DNA of 52,829 nt from Xenococcaceae cyanobacterium MO_167.B27. GTDB taxonomy: Bacteria; Cyanobacteriota; Cyanobacteriia; Cyanobacteriales; Xenococcaceae. Below, piece by piece: positions 18,848 to 26,911 of this stretch. Position 1 is the stretch's first letter, and each line of letters begins with the position of its first letter. A program made the position numbers and the translations under genes. Below the pieces are notes generated by a model. It worked only from the letters and a program-made list of their open reading frames with translations, was not told the DNA's origin and searched no databases. The stretch spans positions 1-52,829 of the forward strand of contig JASJCP010000020.1 of the NCBI GenBank assembly GCA_030065935.1, read 5' to 3'.

Positions 18848-19850
18848 CAAACAGCGAGTTTTATCTGGAGTACAACCAACTGGAAACTTACACTTAGGTA
18901 ATTATTTAGGAGCAATTCGTAACTGGGTAGAGATACAGCAAGAGTATGATAATTTTTTCTGTGTTGTTGATTTACACGCTATCACTGTTCCTCATGACCC
19001 TAAAGTATTAGCAGACAATACCCGTAAAATTGCTGCTTTATATTTAGCGTGCGGTATCGATCTAGAATACTCTACGATTTTTGTTCAATCCCATGTAAAA
19101 GCTCATAGTGAATTAACTTGGTTGCTTAACTGTATTACTCCCCTCAATTGGTTAGAGAGAATGATTCAGTTTAAAGAAAAAGCTGTTAAGCAGGGGGAAA
19201 ATGTGAGTGTGGGGTTACTAGATTATCCTGTGTTGATGGCAGCAGATATATTACTTTACGATGCGGATAGAGTACCAGTAGGAGAAGACCAAAAACAACA
19301 TCTAGAATTAACTCGTGATATTGCAATAAGAGTTAACGATAAGTTTGGCAAGAAAAAGCAACCTGTTCTTAAATTACCTGAGCCTCTGATCAGTAAGCAA
19401 GGTGCTAGGGTAATGAGTCTGACTGATGGGACAAAAAAAATGTCAAAATCTGATCCTTCAGAATTAAGTCGCATTAATCTTCTTGACTCTCCTGATGAAA
19501 TTAAAAGAAAAATTAAAAAATGTAAAACTGATCCTGTTAAGGGGTTAACATTTGATGATCTAGAGCGTCCCGAATGCAATAATCTACTTACTTTGTATCA
19601 GTTGCTATCTGGCAAAACAAAAGAAGCTGTAGCGGTTGAGTGTCAGGACATGGGTTGGGGACAGTTTAAACCTTTATTGACTGAGACTGCAATTGAGGCT
19701 CTCAAACCTATTCAAGATAAGTATCAAGAGATTATGGATAATGGAGATTATCTTGATTCTGTACTCAAAGAAGGTGCTACCTTAGCAGCAGCAGTTGCTA
19801 ATAATACTCTATCTAGAGTTAAAGATGCTATGGGTTTTTTAAGTAGCTAA
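18843..19850 (+). CDS. trpS: Tryptophanyl-tRNA synthetase
   Basis: A 335-residue class I synthetase that charges tRNA-Trp. The HIGH-type motif is in SGVQPTGNLHLGNYLGAIRN (8-27). The KMSKS loop is TDGTKKMSKSDPSELSRI (about 195-212). The Rossmann segment FCVVDLHAITV and the ADILLYDADRVPVGEDQKQH tryptophan-binding stretch are intact. Full length and essential. The start ATG forms the ATGA abutting the upstream IsrB element, so its promoter and leader may have been altered by that insertion. Confidence 0.97.
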   Translation: MSKQRVLSGVQPTGNLHLGNYLGAIRNWVEIQQEYDNFFCVVDLHAITVPHDPKVLADNTRKIAALYLACGIDLEYSTIFVQSHVKAHSELTWLLNCITPLNWLERMIQFKEKAVKQGENVSVGLLDYPVLMAADILLYDADRVPVGEDQKQHLELTRDIAIRVNDKFGKKKQPVLKLPEPLISKQGARVMSLTDGTKKMSKSDPSELSRINLLDSPDEIKRKIKKCKTDPVKGLTFDDLERPECNNLLTLYQLLSGKTKEAVAVECQDMGWGQFKPLLTETAIEALKPIQDKYQEIMDNGDYLDSVLKEGATLAAAVANNTLSRVKDAMGFLSS

Positions 19851-20137
19851 ATGTAACATTTATCAATGTAATTTCCCTCTTGTACAAAATTAAATGGAAA
19901 AGATGGGGAAAGGGGTAAGGGAAGGGAAACATAACCTTTTCCCAAACCTAAACTTGATCTTTATTGACTTCCTCGAACTGACGTTTATTAATGTTTCGTG
20001 TTTAATATTTAATAGACCTATGGGCAAAAGTAAATTTATTTTTATCTATGTAAAGGCTGTGGATAATATTGAAGCTCCTGACTTAGACAAGAAGTCCCAT
20101 GATTTAATTATTAGTAACAATAAAAATTAACCCTATA

Positions 20138-21031
20138 ATGACCAGTCGTTTTCGTAGTGCGGTTACAGAAAAACAATTTTTAATCACAGCAGAGGTTACT
20201 CCTCCCAAGGGTGGAAACCCCAAACGGATGTTAGCAATGGCAGAATTACTTAAAGATAGAGTTCATGCTGTGAATGTGACTGATGGTAGTCGTGCTGTGT
20301 TGCGGATGTCTTCTTTGGCTGCATCAGCAATTCTATTGCAGAATGGTATAGAACCAGTATGCCAGATAGCTTGTCGCGATCGCAACGCCATTGGGTTACA
20401 AGCAGATTTAATGGGAGCTTATGCTCTGGGAATTCGTAATATCTTAGCTCTTACAGGCGACCCTGTAAAAGCAGGAGATCATACAAAAGCTAAATCTGTC
20501 TTTGAATTGGAATCTGTCAGATTATTAAAGCTGATTGAAAAACTCAATAATGGATTAGACTTTAATGGTAAGAGTCTTCCTGATGAACCTCTAAACTTGT
20601 TTCCTGGTGCTGCTGTTGATCCACAGTTGAAGAGTTGGTCAGGTTTGCAAAAACGTTTTGAGCGCAAATTGGAAGCAGGAGCGCAATTTTTTCAAAGTCA
20701 AATGATTACCGATTTTGAGAAATTAGACAAATTTATGCACCAAATAGCTTCTGTGAGTAATAAGCCGATATTAGCTGGTATTTTCTTACTTAAATCTGCT
20801 AAAAATGCTCAGTTTATCAATCGCTATGTTCCTGGTGTCAATATTCCTGATAGTATTATTACCCGTTTGGATGAGGCTCAAGACCCATTACAGGAAGGTA
20901 TTAACATCGCAGCCGAGCAAGTAAAATTAGCTCAAAGTATTTGCCAAGGAGTTCACTTAATGGCAGTTAAACGAGAAGATTTAATACCTGAAATTTTAGC
21001 TCGTGCAGGAGTAAAACCACTGAGTAACTAA
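20138..21031 (+). CDS. metF: Methylenetetrahydrofolate reductase-like protein
   Basis: A 297-residue TIM-barrel protein of the MetF family, which reduces 5,10-methylene-THF to 5-methyl-THF for methionine synthesis using FAD. FLITAEVTPPKGGNP (14-28) is the family N-terminal segment with the catalytic Glu. It continues HAVNVTDGSRAVLRMSSL, IEPVCQIACRDRNAIGLQAD and LALTGDPVKAGDH. The final third has an expanded loop and EDLIPEILARAGV. Cyanobacterial members are somewhat divergent from E. coli MetF, so the electron donor is unsure. ATG start after a 287-base spacer from trpS. Confidence 0.85.
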   Translation: MTSRFRSAVTEKQFLITAEVTPPKGGNPKRMLAMAELLKDRVHAVNVTDGSRAVLRMSSLAASAILLQNGIEPVCQIACRDRNAIGLQADLMGAYALGIRNILALTGDPVKAGDHTKAKSVFELESVRLLKLIEKLNNGLDFNGKSLPDEPLNLFPGAAVDPQLKSWSGLQKRFERKLEAGAQFFQSQMITDFEKLDKFMHQIASVSNKPILAGIFLLKSAKNAQFINRYVPGVNIPDSIITRLDEAQDPLQEGINIAAEQVKLAQSICQGVHLMAVKREDLIPEILARAGVKPLSN

Positions 21032-21040
21032 AATATTAAC

Positions 21041-21478
21041 TTATTCTTCTCCGCCACCGACAGCAATTCCAGTGTTATATAATGTAGCGTTTGTGATGTC
21101 TATTCCGATCATAGATGCGCCAGAAACATCTGCATCTATAATAGTAGCAGCCGTAAAGTTTACTTGATTAAGGTTAGCTTGAGTCATACTAGCATTGGTT
21201 AAAAAAGCAGCAGTAAAGTTAGCACCTTCGAGATTAGCACCAGTTAAATCTGCACCTTCGAGATTAGCACCAATGAGGTTAGCTCCAATAAGATTAGCTT
21301 CTCTTAAATCTGCTCCAATAAGATGAGCATCTCTCAAATCTGCTCCTGAAAGATCGCACTGGTAGCATTCACCAGTTTCTAACAATTGCTGTACTTGTTC
21401 TGGGTTTTCTGCTCTAACGGGGTTGATAGTCACTAGAAAAGCTAAGATTCCGAAGATTGTTAAATGTTGGAGTTTCAT
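21041..21478 (-). CDS. Exported pentapeptide-repeat protein
   Basis: A 145-residue protein with a signal peptide (about 1-23, ending VRA), a CYQCD pair of cysteines (about 38-41), and then roughly 17 pentapeptides of the A(D/N)LxG type (about 42-130). These form a right-handed beta-helix of about four coils. A strong ribosome-binding site (CAAGGAGGCAAATTATG) fixes the start. The destination is likely the periplasm or thylakoid lumen, where many cyanobacterial pentapeptide proteins occur. No partner is known. It converges on the MetF-like gene with a 9-base gap. Confidence 0.9.
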   Translation of the reverse strand: MKLQHLTIFGILAFLVTINPVRAENPEQVQQLLETGECYQCDLSGADLRDAHLIGADLREANLIGANLIGANLEGADLTGANLEGANFTAAFLTNASMTQANLNQVNFTAATIIDADVSGASMIGIDITNATLYNTGIAVGGGEE

Positions 21479-21803
21479 AATTTGCCTCCTTGGCGATTCT
21501 TGCTCCTTAGCTAACTTAGCAGTTCTTTTTATACCATACTTTAATTATCGCACTAAATAGATGGGGTGAAATGCACTAAATCAGTGCGTAAAACCGTAAT
21601 AAATGCTAATAGTGAACAACTATGTTTATGTCTAGTAATAATTAGTAATATTACTTATACTGCTAAAAATTTTTATACAGTAAGCCTAAATTATAAAAGA
21701 AAAAATATGGAGTAAGTATCGACATTGGACAAGATGGTAAACTTGTGCGTTGTGCCCCTACACCTCTAGCATCTGGGGGAAATTCTTACCTAAATTAGGA
21801 TTG
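21479..21803. other. Intergenic spacer, nothing recognised
   Basis: 325 A/T-rich bases between two minus-strand genes. Both strands were checked for frames and hairpins, and nothing was found beyond the likely promoter of the pentapeptide gene. Confidence 0.4.
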
Positions 21804-22217
21804 CTATAGTTGATTGAGTGTCTCGTCTAGAGGAACAAAAAAACAGCCGTGAATTCGCCAACTGCGATCGCTTTGCTGCTGCATTACATATACTACTTGT
21901 ATTACCTCCCCCTTTGAATCCATAATATACAGGATTTGAGCAGGAAAATGATTAACCGTGGTAAAACCACGAAACATAACGGCTCTGGGGCGATAGACAG
22001 GATGGTATTGGGTTTTTACCATCTTCAAGAAGTTTTCTGGCGTACCAAATTGTTGTTGAATTTTCGGTGAAGCAAAACCAAAAGCTTGTATTTGATTATC
22101 CTCACCAAAAGCTTTTAGCTGAGTTTCAATTATGCGCCGAATTTCCGCTTTATCATACTCTGAAAGATACATCTGTCTCAACCATAAAAAAGTTATTATT
22201 TCATCCTTTAACTGCAC
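21804..22217 (-). CDS. DUF4864 family protein
   Basis: A 137-residue protein. The DUF4864-like core runs from SEYDKAEIRRIIETQLKAF to DRSWRIHGCFFVPLDE, with FGFASPKIQQQFGTPENFL and YHPVYRPRAVMF as the characteristic segments. It overlaps the preceding permease gene by 17 bases if the first ATG is used. The ATG at 22172 (MYLSEYDKAE) avoids the overlap and may be the true start. No signal peptide is visible. Function unknown; it lies at the 3' end of the ABC importer cluster and may share its transcript. Confidence 0.75.
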   Translation of the reverse strand: MQLKDEIITFLWLRQMYLSEYDKAEIRRIIETQLKAFGEDNQIQAFGFASPKIQQQFGTPENFLKMVKTQYHPVYRPRAVMFRGFTTVNHFPAQILYIMDSKGEVIQVVYVMQQQSDRSWRIHGCFFVPLDETLNQL

Positions 22218-23067
22218 CAGCTGTTAGACCCTGCACAATTCTACGTTGAAAAATTAATACTAGGATCACTAAAGGTATAGTTCCCAAAATAGTCGCTGCT
22301 GCAATAGAGCCATAGGGAATATCAAATAAACCCGACCCTCCTAATTGTGCTGTTGCGACTGGAATTGTTTTCATTGTCTCTTCTGTGATGAATGTAAGTG
22401 CAAAAATATATTCATTCCACGCAAAAATAAAGGTCAAAATTCCTGTAGTTACTAATGCAGGAAGGGTCATGGGTAAAATGATGTTAATTAACATCGGGAT
22501 CGTCTTATAACCATCTATCTTGGCAGCATCTTCCAAGTCCTGGGGGAGTTGTCGGAAAAAACTACGCATTACTAGAATGGTCAAAGGCATATTAATAGCG
22601 GTATAAGGAATAATTAAAGCCAGATAATTATTTCCTAAACCAATATTTTTGATTATTTCCAGTACCCCTAAAAATAATAAAGCATAGGGGAATAAGGTAA
22701 CTACAGAAATTAAAACTAGGATAATTGTCTCTCCTCTCAGTTTCATTCTGGCTAAAGCATAAGCAGCAGGAGAGCCTAATATTAGACATAATGCTGAAGA
22801 GATAATCGAAACTAAGGCACTATTAAAGATATATAGCCAAAAAGGACGGCGTTTAAACAATTGTAGATAATGCTCTAAAGTTATTCTCTGGGGTAGATAA
22901 ACATTAGGTATTGCAGATATATCATCATTAGTTTTAATCGAAGTTAGTACCTGCCAAAGAATTGGAGCTAAGGTAAAGATTATGATGACTATAATACTAA
23001 ACCCCAATAGGATATAAGACCAAGATATATTACGACTTCTATCTGGAGTTGATTCTAAACTCATCAC
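22201..23067 (-). CDS. Sugar ABC transporter permease (MalG type)
   Basis: A 288-residue inner-membrane permease with six helices, starting SWSYILLGFSIIVIIIFTLAP. The EAA loop EDAAKIDGYKTIPMLINIILP (about 180-200) contacts the ATPase. This is the second permease of a carbohydrate uptake (CUT1) importer with the two genes upstream. It is separated from its partner permease by 455 bases, unusual for such operons. No ATPase gene is present, and cyanobacterial CUT1 systems can use a shared ATPase encoded elsewhere. Confidence 0.9.
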   Translation of the reverse strand: MMSLESTPDRSRNISWSYILLGFSIIVIIIFTLAPILWQVLTSIKTNDDISAIPNVYLPQRITLEHYLQLFKRRPFWLYIFNSALVSIISSALCLILGSPAAYALARMKLRGETIILVLISVVTLFPYALLFLGVLEIIKNIGLGNNYLALIIPYTAINMPLTILVMRSFFRQLPQDLEDAAKIDGYKTIPMLINIILPMTLPALVTTGILTFIFAWNEYIFALTFITEETMKTIPVATAQLGGSGLFDIPYGSIAAATILGTIPLVILVLIFQRRIVQGLTAGAVKG

Positions 23068-23522
23068 TGTCTTGCTGTTATGGATACGATCTAATTATAT
23101 TGATTTTAGGTTTTCCAGCAATTATGTCTTACTATAGTAATTTGTAAACCGTAAAATATCAGCAATAGCTAATAATTTTGCTATCTTACTATGAGATAGT
23201 TTTTTTTAGCTGTAGTTAATCTGTATTTCTATTTTATTAATTTATTATTTTTACCTATCTGTTTAGAGTGCAATATCTTGAGGTAATCTAATCTTCAAGA
23301 ACGCCGAAAAAATAAACAATTTATTGCCTTATCCTTAATCCTTGGGCGTAGGTAATAGTAACAGATGCTTGGCGGTTGAAACCACAGCACAACAAACAAA
23401 ATCCGCCTTCACTGACGTTTACTATTGTTAATCTTTGATAACAATACAAATTTAGGTTATGACATAGTCTTTGTCGGGTTCATTCATGAATTCCCCAAAC
23501 TCACTTTAAAGATGATTGCTAT
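23068..23522. other. Repeat-bearing spacer inside the ABC operon
   Basis: 455 bases between two permease genes that are normally contiguous. It contains a structured segment at 23354-23426 (AATAGTAA with TTACTATT enclosing GGCGG with CCGCC). It also holds one copy (23444-23516) of a roughly 73-base dispersed repeat found again at 48561-48634. It is probably mobile-element debris inserted in the operon. Confidence 0.6.
23444..23516. repeat. Dispersed repeat, copy 1
   Basis: Shares TTATGACATAGTCT and ATTCATGAATT blocks, in the same order and spacing, with 48561-48634. The rough identity by eye is about 75-80 percent over 73 bases. Non-coding in both places. Confidence 0.75.
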
Positions 23523-24401
23523 TTAGCCTACGGGTGTTTTACTTCTATTAAATAACCATGCTACCACAGCGACTGTGATAATCAAACTCATAAATGTTGC
23601 TACTACTAAAGCAGCACCATAACCAAAATCTAAATAACGCATTACTGTAGAATATATATAGATAGAAACTGTTTCTGTTGAACCAGCAGGTCCACCTCCA
23701 GTCATCACTTGTACTAAATCAAAAATGCCAAAAGCTTGAGCAAATCTAAATAATAAAGCAATCATTATTTGTGGCATCAATAGAGGTAAGGTAATCTGAG
23801 AAAAACTTTGCCAAGCATTAGCCCCATCAATTTTATGAGCTTCATATAAATCTTGAGAAATAGATTGCAATCCAGCCAGCAAAATAATGCTAATAAAAGG
23901 TGTAGTTTTCCAGACATCAGCAATAATTAGAGTCATCATTGCTAACCTAGGTTCTCCTAACCAATTAATTCCTGTATCAATTAAGCCTAATCTTTGTAAA
24001 ATATCATTAGCAACACCAAAGCGATCGTTAAATATCCACGCCCAAGCTAATCCCATAATAGATGTTGGTAATGCCCAAGGGATAATAGCAATAGTTCTGA
24101 CAATTCCTCTCCCAAAAAAAGATTGATTGAGGACTAGAGCAATAGCTAAACCTAATACTAATTCTAGGGATACACTAATTAGGGTAAAAATAGCTGTATT
24201 ACTCATACTTTGCCAAAATCTACCATCTCCTAACATTCTTTGATAGTTGGCAAAACCAGAAAATACTGGTTGTAATTGAGTTCCTAAATTTTCAGTGAAT
24301 AAACTTAAAGCGAAGGCTCTAGCAATAGGATAGAGAAATACTAAAAACAGCAGTAACAAAGCTGGAAATAGTAACATCCAACCAGTTCGTTGATTATTCA
24401 T
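23523..24401 (-). CDS. Sugar ABC transporter permease (MalF type)
   Basis: A 292-residue membrane protein with six helices (first one WMLLFPALLLLFLVFLYPIA) and the EAA motif YEAHKIDGANAWQSFSQITL (about 185-205). It is the MalF-like permease of a CUT1 importer. Its ATG overlaps the stop of the upstream binding-protein gene by one base (TAATG), showing translational coupling. The long N-terminal periplasmic insertion of E. coli MalF is absent, as in most homologues. Confidence 0.92.
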   Translation of the reverse strand: MNNQRTGWMLLFPALLLLFLVFLYPIARAFALSLFTENLGTQLQPVFSGFANYQRMLGDGRFWQSMSNTAIFTLISVSLELVLGLAIALVLNQSFFGRGIVRTIAIIPWALPTSIMGLAWAWIFNDRFGVANDILQRLGLIDTGINWLGEPRLAMMTLIIADVWKTTPFISIILLAGLQSISQDLYEAHKIDGANAWQSFSQITLPLLMPQIMIALLFRFAQAFGIFDLVQVMTGGGPAGSTETVSIYIYSTVMRYLDFGYGAALVVATFMSLIITVAVVAWLFNRSKTPVG

Positions 24402-25702
24402 TACTGATCACTTACAGATAAAAGACGACGGGTTTCTGCTGCTGCTTTTTGCATTGCTGTTTCAGGACTCATTGTATTAGTAATAGCAGCACTGAGATAT
24501 CTTTGTAAAATATCGGACGCTTGAGCATATTGGGGAATAGGAGGGCGCAGAGCAGCATTTTCTAAGATTTTAAGTAATGTGGGATAGTGATCGTATTTAG
24601 CAACTATTTCTGGATCGTTAAATAAGGATTTCGCACTGGGTACATAACCATTAGCTAAAACAAATTTTTTTTGGCTTTCTTCTTTCATGAAAAATTGAAC
24701 TACTTTCCAAGCGGATTCAGGATGTTTACTGGTAGCAGATATTCCGAAACCCCATCCTCCTTGACAAGCACCACTAGATTTATTTTCTTGATGAACCATT
24801 GGTTTAATACTAAATTTACCTGCGATGGGAGAATTTGAAGCTAGACTATAAACGTAGGGCCAGTTGCGTAAAAATACGGTTTTCCCGTTTTCAAATAAAC
24901 GGCGACTTTCCTCTTCCGCATAAGTGGTGACTCCAGGGGGGCTAATATTAGTAGTTATAGTATCTCGCAAAAACTGCACTGCTGCGATCGCCTCTGGTCT
25001 GTCTAGTCCCACTTCTAAAGTTTCAGGATTAACCCAAAACCCACCGCTACCCTGTAGTACTTCTACAAACATGGCGGATAAGCCTTCATATTGTTTACCT
25101 TGCCACACATAACCCCATTCCGCTAAACCCTGTTGCTGTAAATCTTGGGAGATGGTGATTAACTCCTTAAATGTTTCTGGTGGTTGATATCCAGCTTGAG
25201 TTAGTAAATCATCACGATAGTAAAGCATTCCCGCATCAGAACGAAAGGGAGCGCGGTACAGTTTTCCTTGATACATTCCCCCCTGAATATCCCCTGGGAG
25301 AAACTTCTCGAATTCTTCTGGTGATAAATAGCTAGACAAATCTTTAAGCCATCCTGCTGCTGCAAATTTGGGAGTCCAGACTATATCCATAAAAACCAGA
25401 TCGTAAGGAGAATTTCCCAACAGAAAAGAAGCTGTGTATAAATCTTCTACTTGATTGGTATCGCTAGGAGCTTCAATTAATTGAAGGTTAATTTCTGGAT
25501 GTTGTTGATTAAATTCTTGTGCTAATGGCTGTAATTGTTGAGCTTCTAATGCTCGCACCAGAAGCGACACTGTAACAGATTGTTGCGAAAAACCAGGGAC
25601 ATTAAAAATTACAGGGAGCAAAGCTAGCCAGCAACCTATAATAACCCAGAAGGCAATTGTGGGTATTCCCCTTAGTTTTTTTTGAAGTTTTGTTAAAGGC
25701 AT
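24401..25702 (-). CDS. ABC transporter sugar-binding protein (family 1)
   Basis: A 433-residue extracellular solute-binding protein. It has an N-terminal hydrophobic signal or anchor (about 13-32, no clear lipobox), then VTVSLLVRALEAQQLQPLAQ and two alpha/beta lobes. YDLVFMDIVWTPKFAAAGWL and GWGFGISATSKHPESAWKVV are family-1 features. It is the first gene of the importer. The ligand is probably an oligosaccharide or compatible solute, but which one cannot be judged from sequence. The start ATG is close to a HIP1 site. Confidence 0.88.
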   Translation of the reverse strand: MPLTKLQKKLRGIPTIAFWVIIGCWLALLPVIFNVPGFSQQSVTVSLLVRALEAQQLQPLAQEFNQQHPEINLQLIEAPSDTNQVEDLYTASFLLGNSPYDLVFMDIVWTPKFAAAGWLKDLSSYLSPEEFEKFLPGDIQGGMYQGKLYRAPFRSDAGMLYYRDDLLTQAGYQPPETFKELITISQDLQQQGLAEWGYVWQGKQYEGLSAMFVEVLQGSGGFWVNPETLEVGLDRPEAIAAVQFLRDTITTNISPPGVTTYAEEESRRLFENGKTVFLRNWPYVYSLASNSPIAGKFSIKPMVHQENKSSGACQGGWGFGISATSKHPESAWKVVQFFMKEESQKKFVLANGYVPSAKSLFNDPEIVAKYDHYPTLLKILENAALRPPIPQYAQASDILQRYLSAAITNTMSPETAMQKAAAETRRLLSVSDQ

Positions 25703-25770
25703 TGGCGATCGCGCTAGGCGGTTTTGATTTTATTAAACCACACTATAGGGAATGGGGAATAGGGATTGGG

Positions 25771-25845
25771 GCACCGAAGGAGACTTCATTACAAAACCGA
25801 TCTTCTGGCTAATTACCTAGATATATTAAGTCTCCTCCCGGGGGG
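25771..25845. repeat. MITE-like element, short form
   Basis: Runs from GCACCGAAGGAGACTTCA to ATATATTAAGTCTCCTCCCG, with GGAGACTT/AAGTCTCC as terminal inverted repeats. A longer copy, with the same ends and an internal hairpin insertion, is at 38753-38875. Confidence 0.75.
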
Positions 25846-26114
25846 ATTGGGGATTGGGGATTGGGTCTCCAGGTCAGAGGTCAGAGGTTAGGGGACTGGG
25901 GGGACTCAGAGAAATACTGGTAGATGATAAGTGATAACTGATTACTTCTGAGTCCTTTATCCTTTATCCTTTATCCTTTAGATAAAGTGTTCTAAGTAAA
26001 AATTACGAGATGATAATCTTAGTAAATTGTTAAATTTCCGTATTTACACGAATGTACCAGAAAAATTCTAGTAGTAATATCTAATAGAAAGAAAACTCCA
26101 GTCTTTGTTGCTTA

Positions 26115-26162
26115 TTTTTCAGTATTATTCAATTCCTCTTTTTCAGTATTATTTAATTCCTC
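26115..26162. repeat. 24-base direct repeat, two copies
   Basis: TTTTTCAGTATTATTCAATT followed by CCTC, repeated at 26139 with one mismatch. It lies just before the terminator-like hairpin. Confidence 0.85.
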
Positions 26163-26174
26163 TTGCTCCGTTAA

Positions 26175-26207
26175 CCCCGCTCTTGGTAATCATGAGTGGG
26201 GCGTTTT
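26175..26207 (+). terminator. Orphan rho-independent terminator
   Basis: CCCCGCTC (26175-26182) pairs with GAGTGGGG (26194-26201), followed by CGTTTT. No plus-strand gene ends nearby; the closest upstream gene is on the other strand. It may end a small RNA or be left over from a lost gene. Confidence 0.6.
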
Positions 26208-26277
26208 GTAGGTTGGGGTTAACAACAGTTAACAAAAATCTAGCATAATCTCAACATATCTCCTATAATCTGTAGAT

Positions 26278-26910
26278 ATGGAAAGAAGATTCGTCAAGAT
26301 AGGAGAAGCTGCAAAAATGTTGGGCGTATCAATAGAAACGATGCGCCGTTGGGAAGCATCTGGAGAATTAGTACCCCATAGAAAGACTAAAGGCGGAACA
26401 AGATACTACGATGTTAACAAACTCATAAATGCTGAGAATAACGATTATCCAACAGTTTGCTATTGCAGAGTCAGTAGCCACGACCAAAAACACGATCTAA
26501 AAAGACAACAAGAATTACTCGAAGCATATTGTGCAGCCAAAGGCTGGAAAAGCACAGTAATTTCTGATGAGGGTTCGGGGATGAACTATAAAAAGAAAGG
26601 GTTACAGAAACTCTTAGAAATGATTCTTCATGGGAAAATTAAAAGATTAGTTTTAACAGCGAAAGACAGATTGCTAAGATTTGGTTCGGAATTAGTTTTC
26701 ACATTATGTGAAATACAAGGGATAGAAATAGTAATAATTCATCAAGGAGAACAACCAAGCTTTGAAGAGGAACTAGCATCTGATGTACTAGAAATCATAA
26801 CAGTATTTAGTGCCAGACTCTACGGAAGTAGAAGCAAGAAAAATCGTAAGCTAATGGAAAGCTTACAGGCTGAAGGTGATAAGATAATTGCGAGTTTAAA
26901 CAAAAAATAA
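26278..26910 (+). CDS. tnpA: IS607 family serine recombinase (TnpA)
   Basis: A 210-residue transposase with an N-terminal MerR-like helix-turn-helix (KIGEAAKMLGVSIETMRRWE, 7-26), then the resolvase catalytic domain: YCRVSSHDQKHDLKRQ, with R64 and catalytic serine S66 or S67, and LVLTAKDRLLRFGSELV (about 123-140). The C-terminal helix is YGSRSKKNRKLMESL. The order DNA-binding then catalytic domain is the reverse of classic resolvases and typical of IS607. It excises and inserts the element through double-strand DNA. tnpB follows after one intervening base. Confidence 0.93.
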   Translation: MERRFVKIGEAAKMLGVSIETMRRWEASGELVPHRKTKGGTRYYDVNKLINAENNDYPTVCYCRVSSHDQKHDLKRQQELLEAYCAAKGWKSTVISDEGSGMNYKKKGLQKLLEMILHGKIKRLVLTAKDRLLRFGSELVFTLCEIQGIEIVIIHQGEQPSFEEELASDVLEIITVFSARLYGSRSKKNRKLMESLQAEGDKIIASLNKK

Positions 26911-26911
26911 A

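Larger units (their letters stand above)
25703..26227. other. Repeat-rich spacer between ABC importer and IS607
   Basis: Contains a 75-base inverted-repeat element (25771-25845), GGGGATTGGGGATT low-complexity tracts, CCTTTAT-type tandem units (25960-25980), a 24-base direct repeat in two copies (26115-26162) and a terminator-like hairpin (26175-26207). No gene was seen. Confidence 0.6.

Noticed and set aside
19894-20130. 78-residue open frame before the MetF-like gene
   Set aside because: Low-complexity N-terminus derived from GGGGAAAGGGG-type spacer sequence, with no recognisable domain; probably chance.
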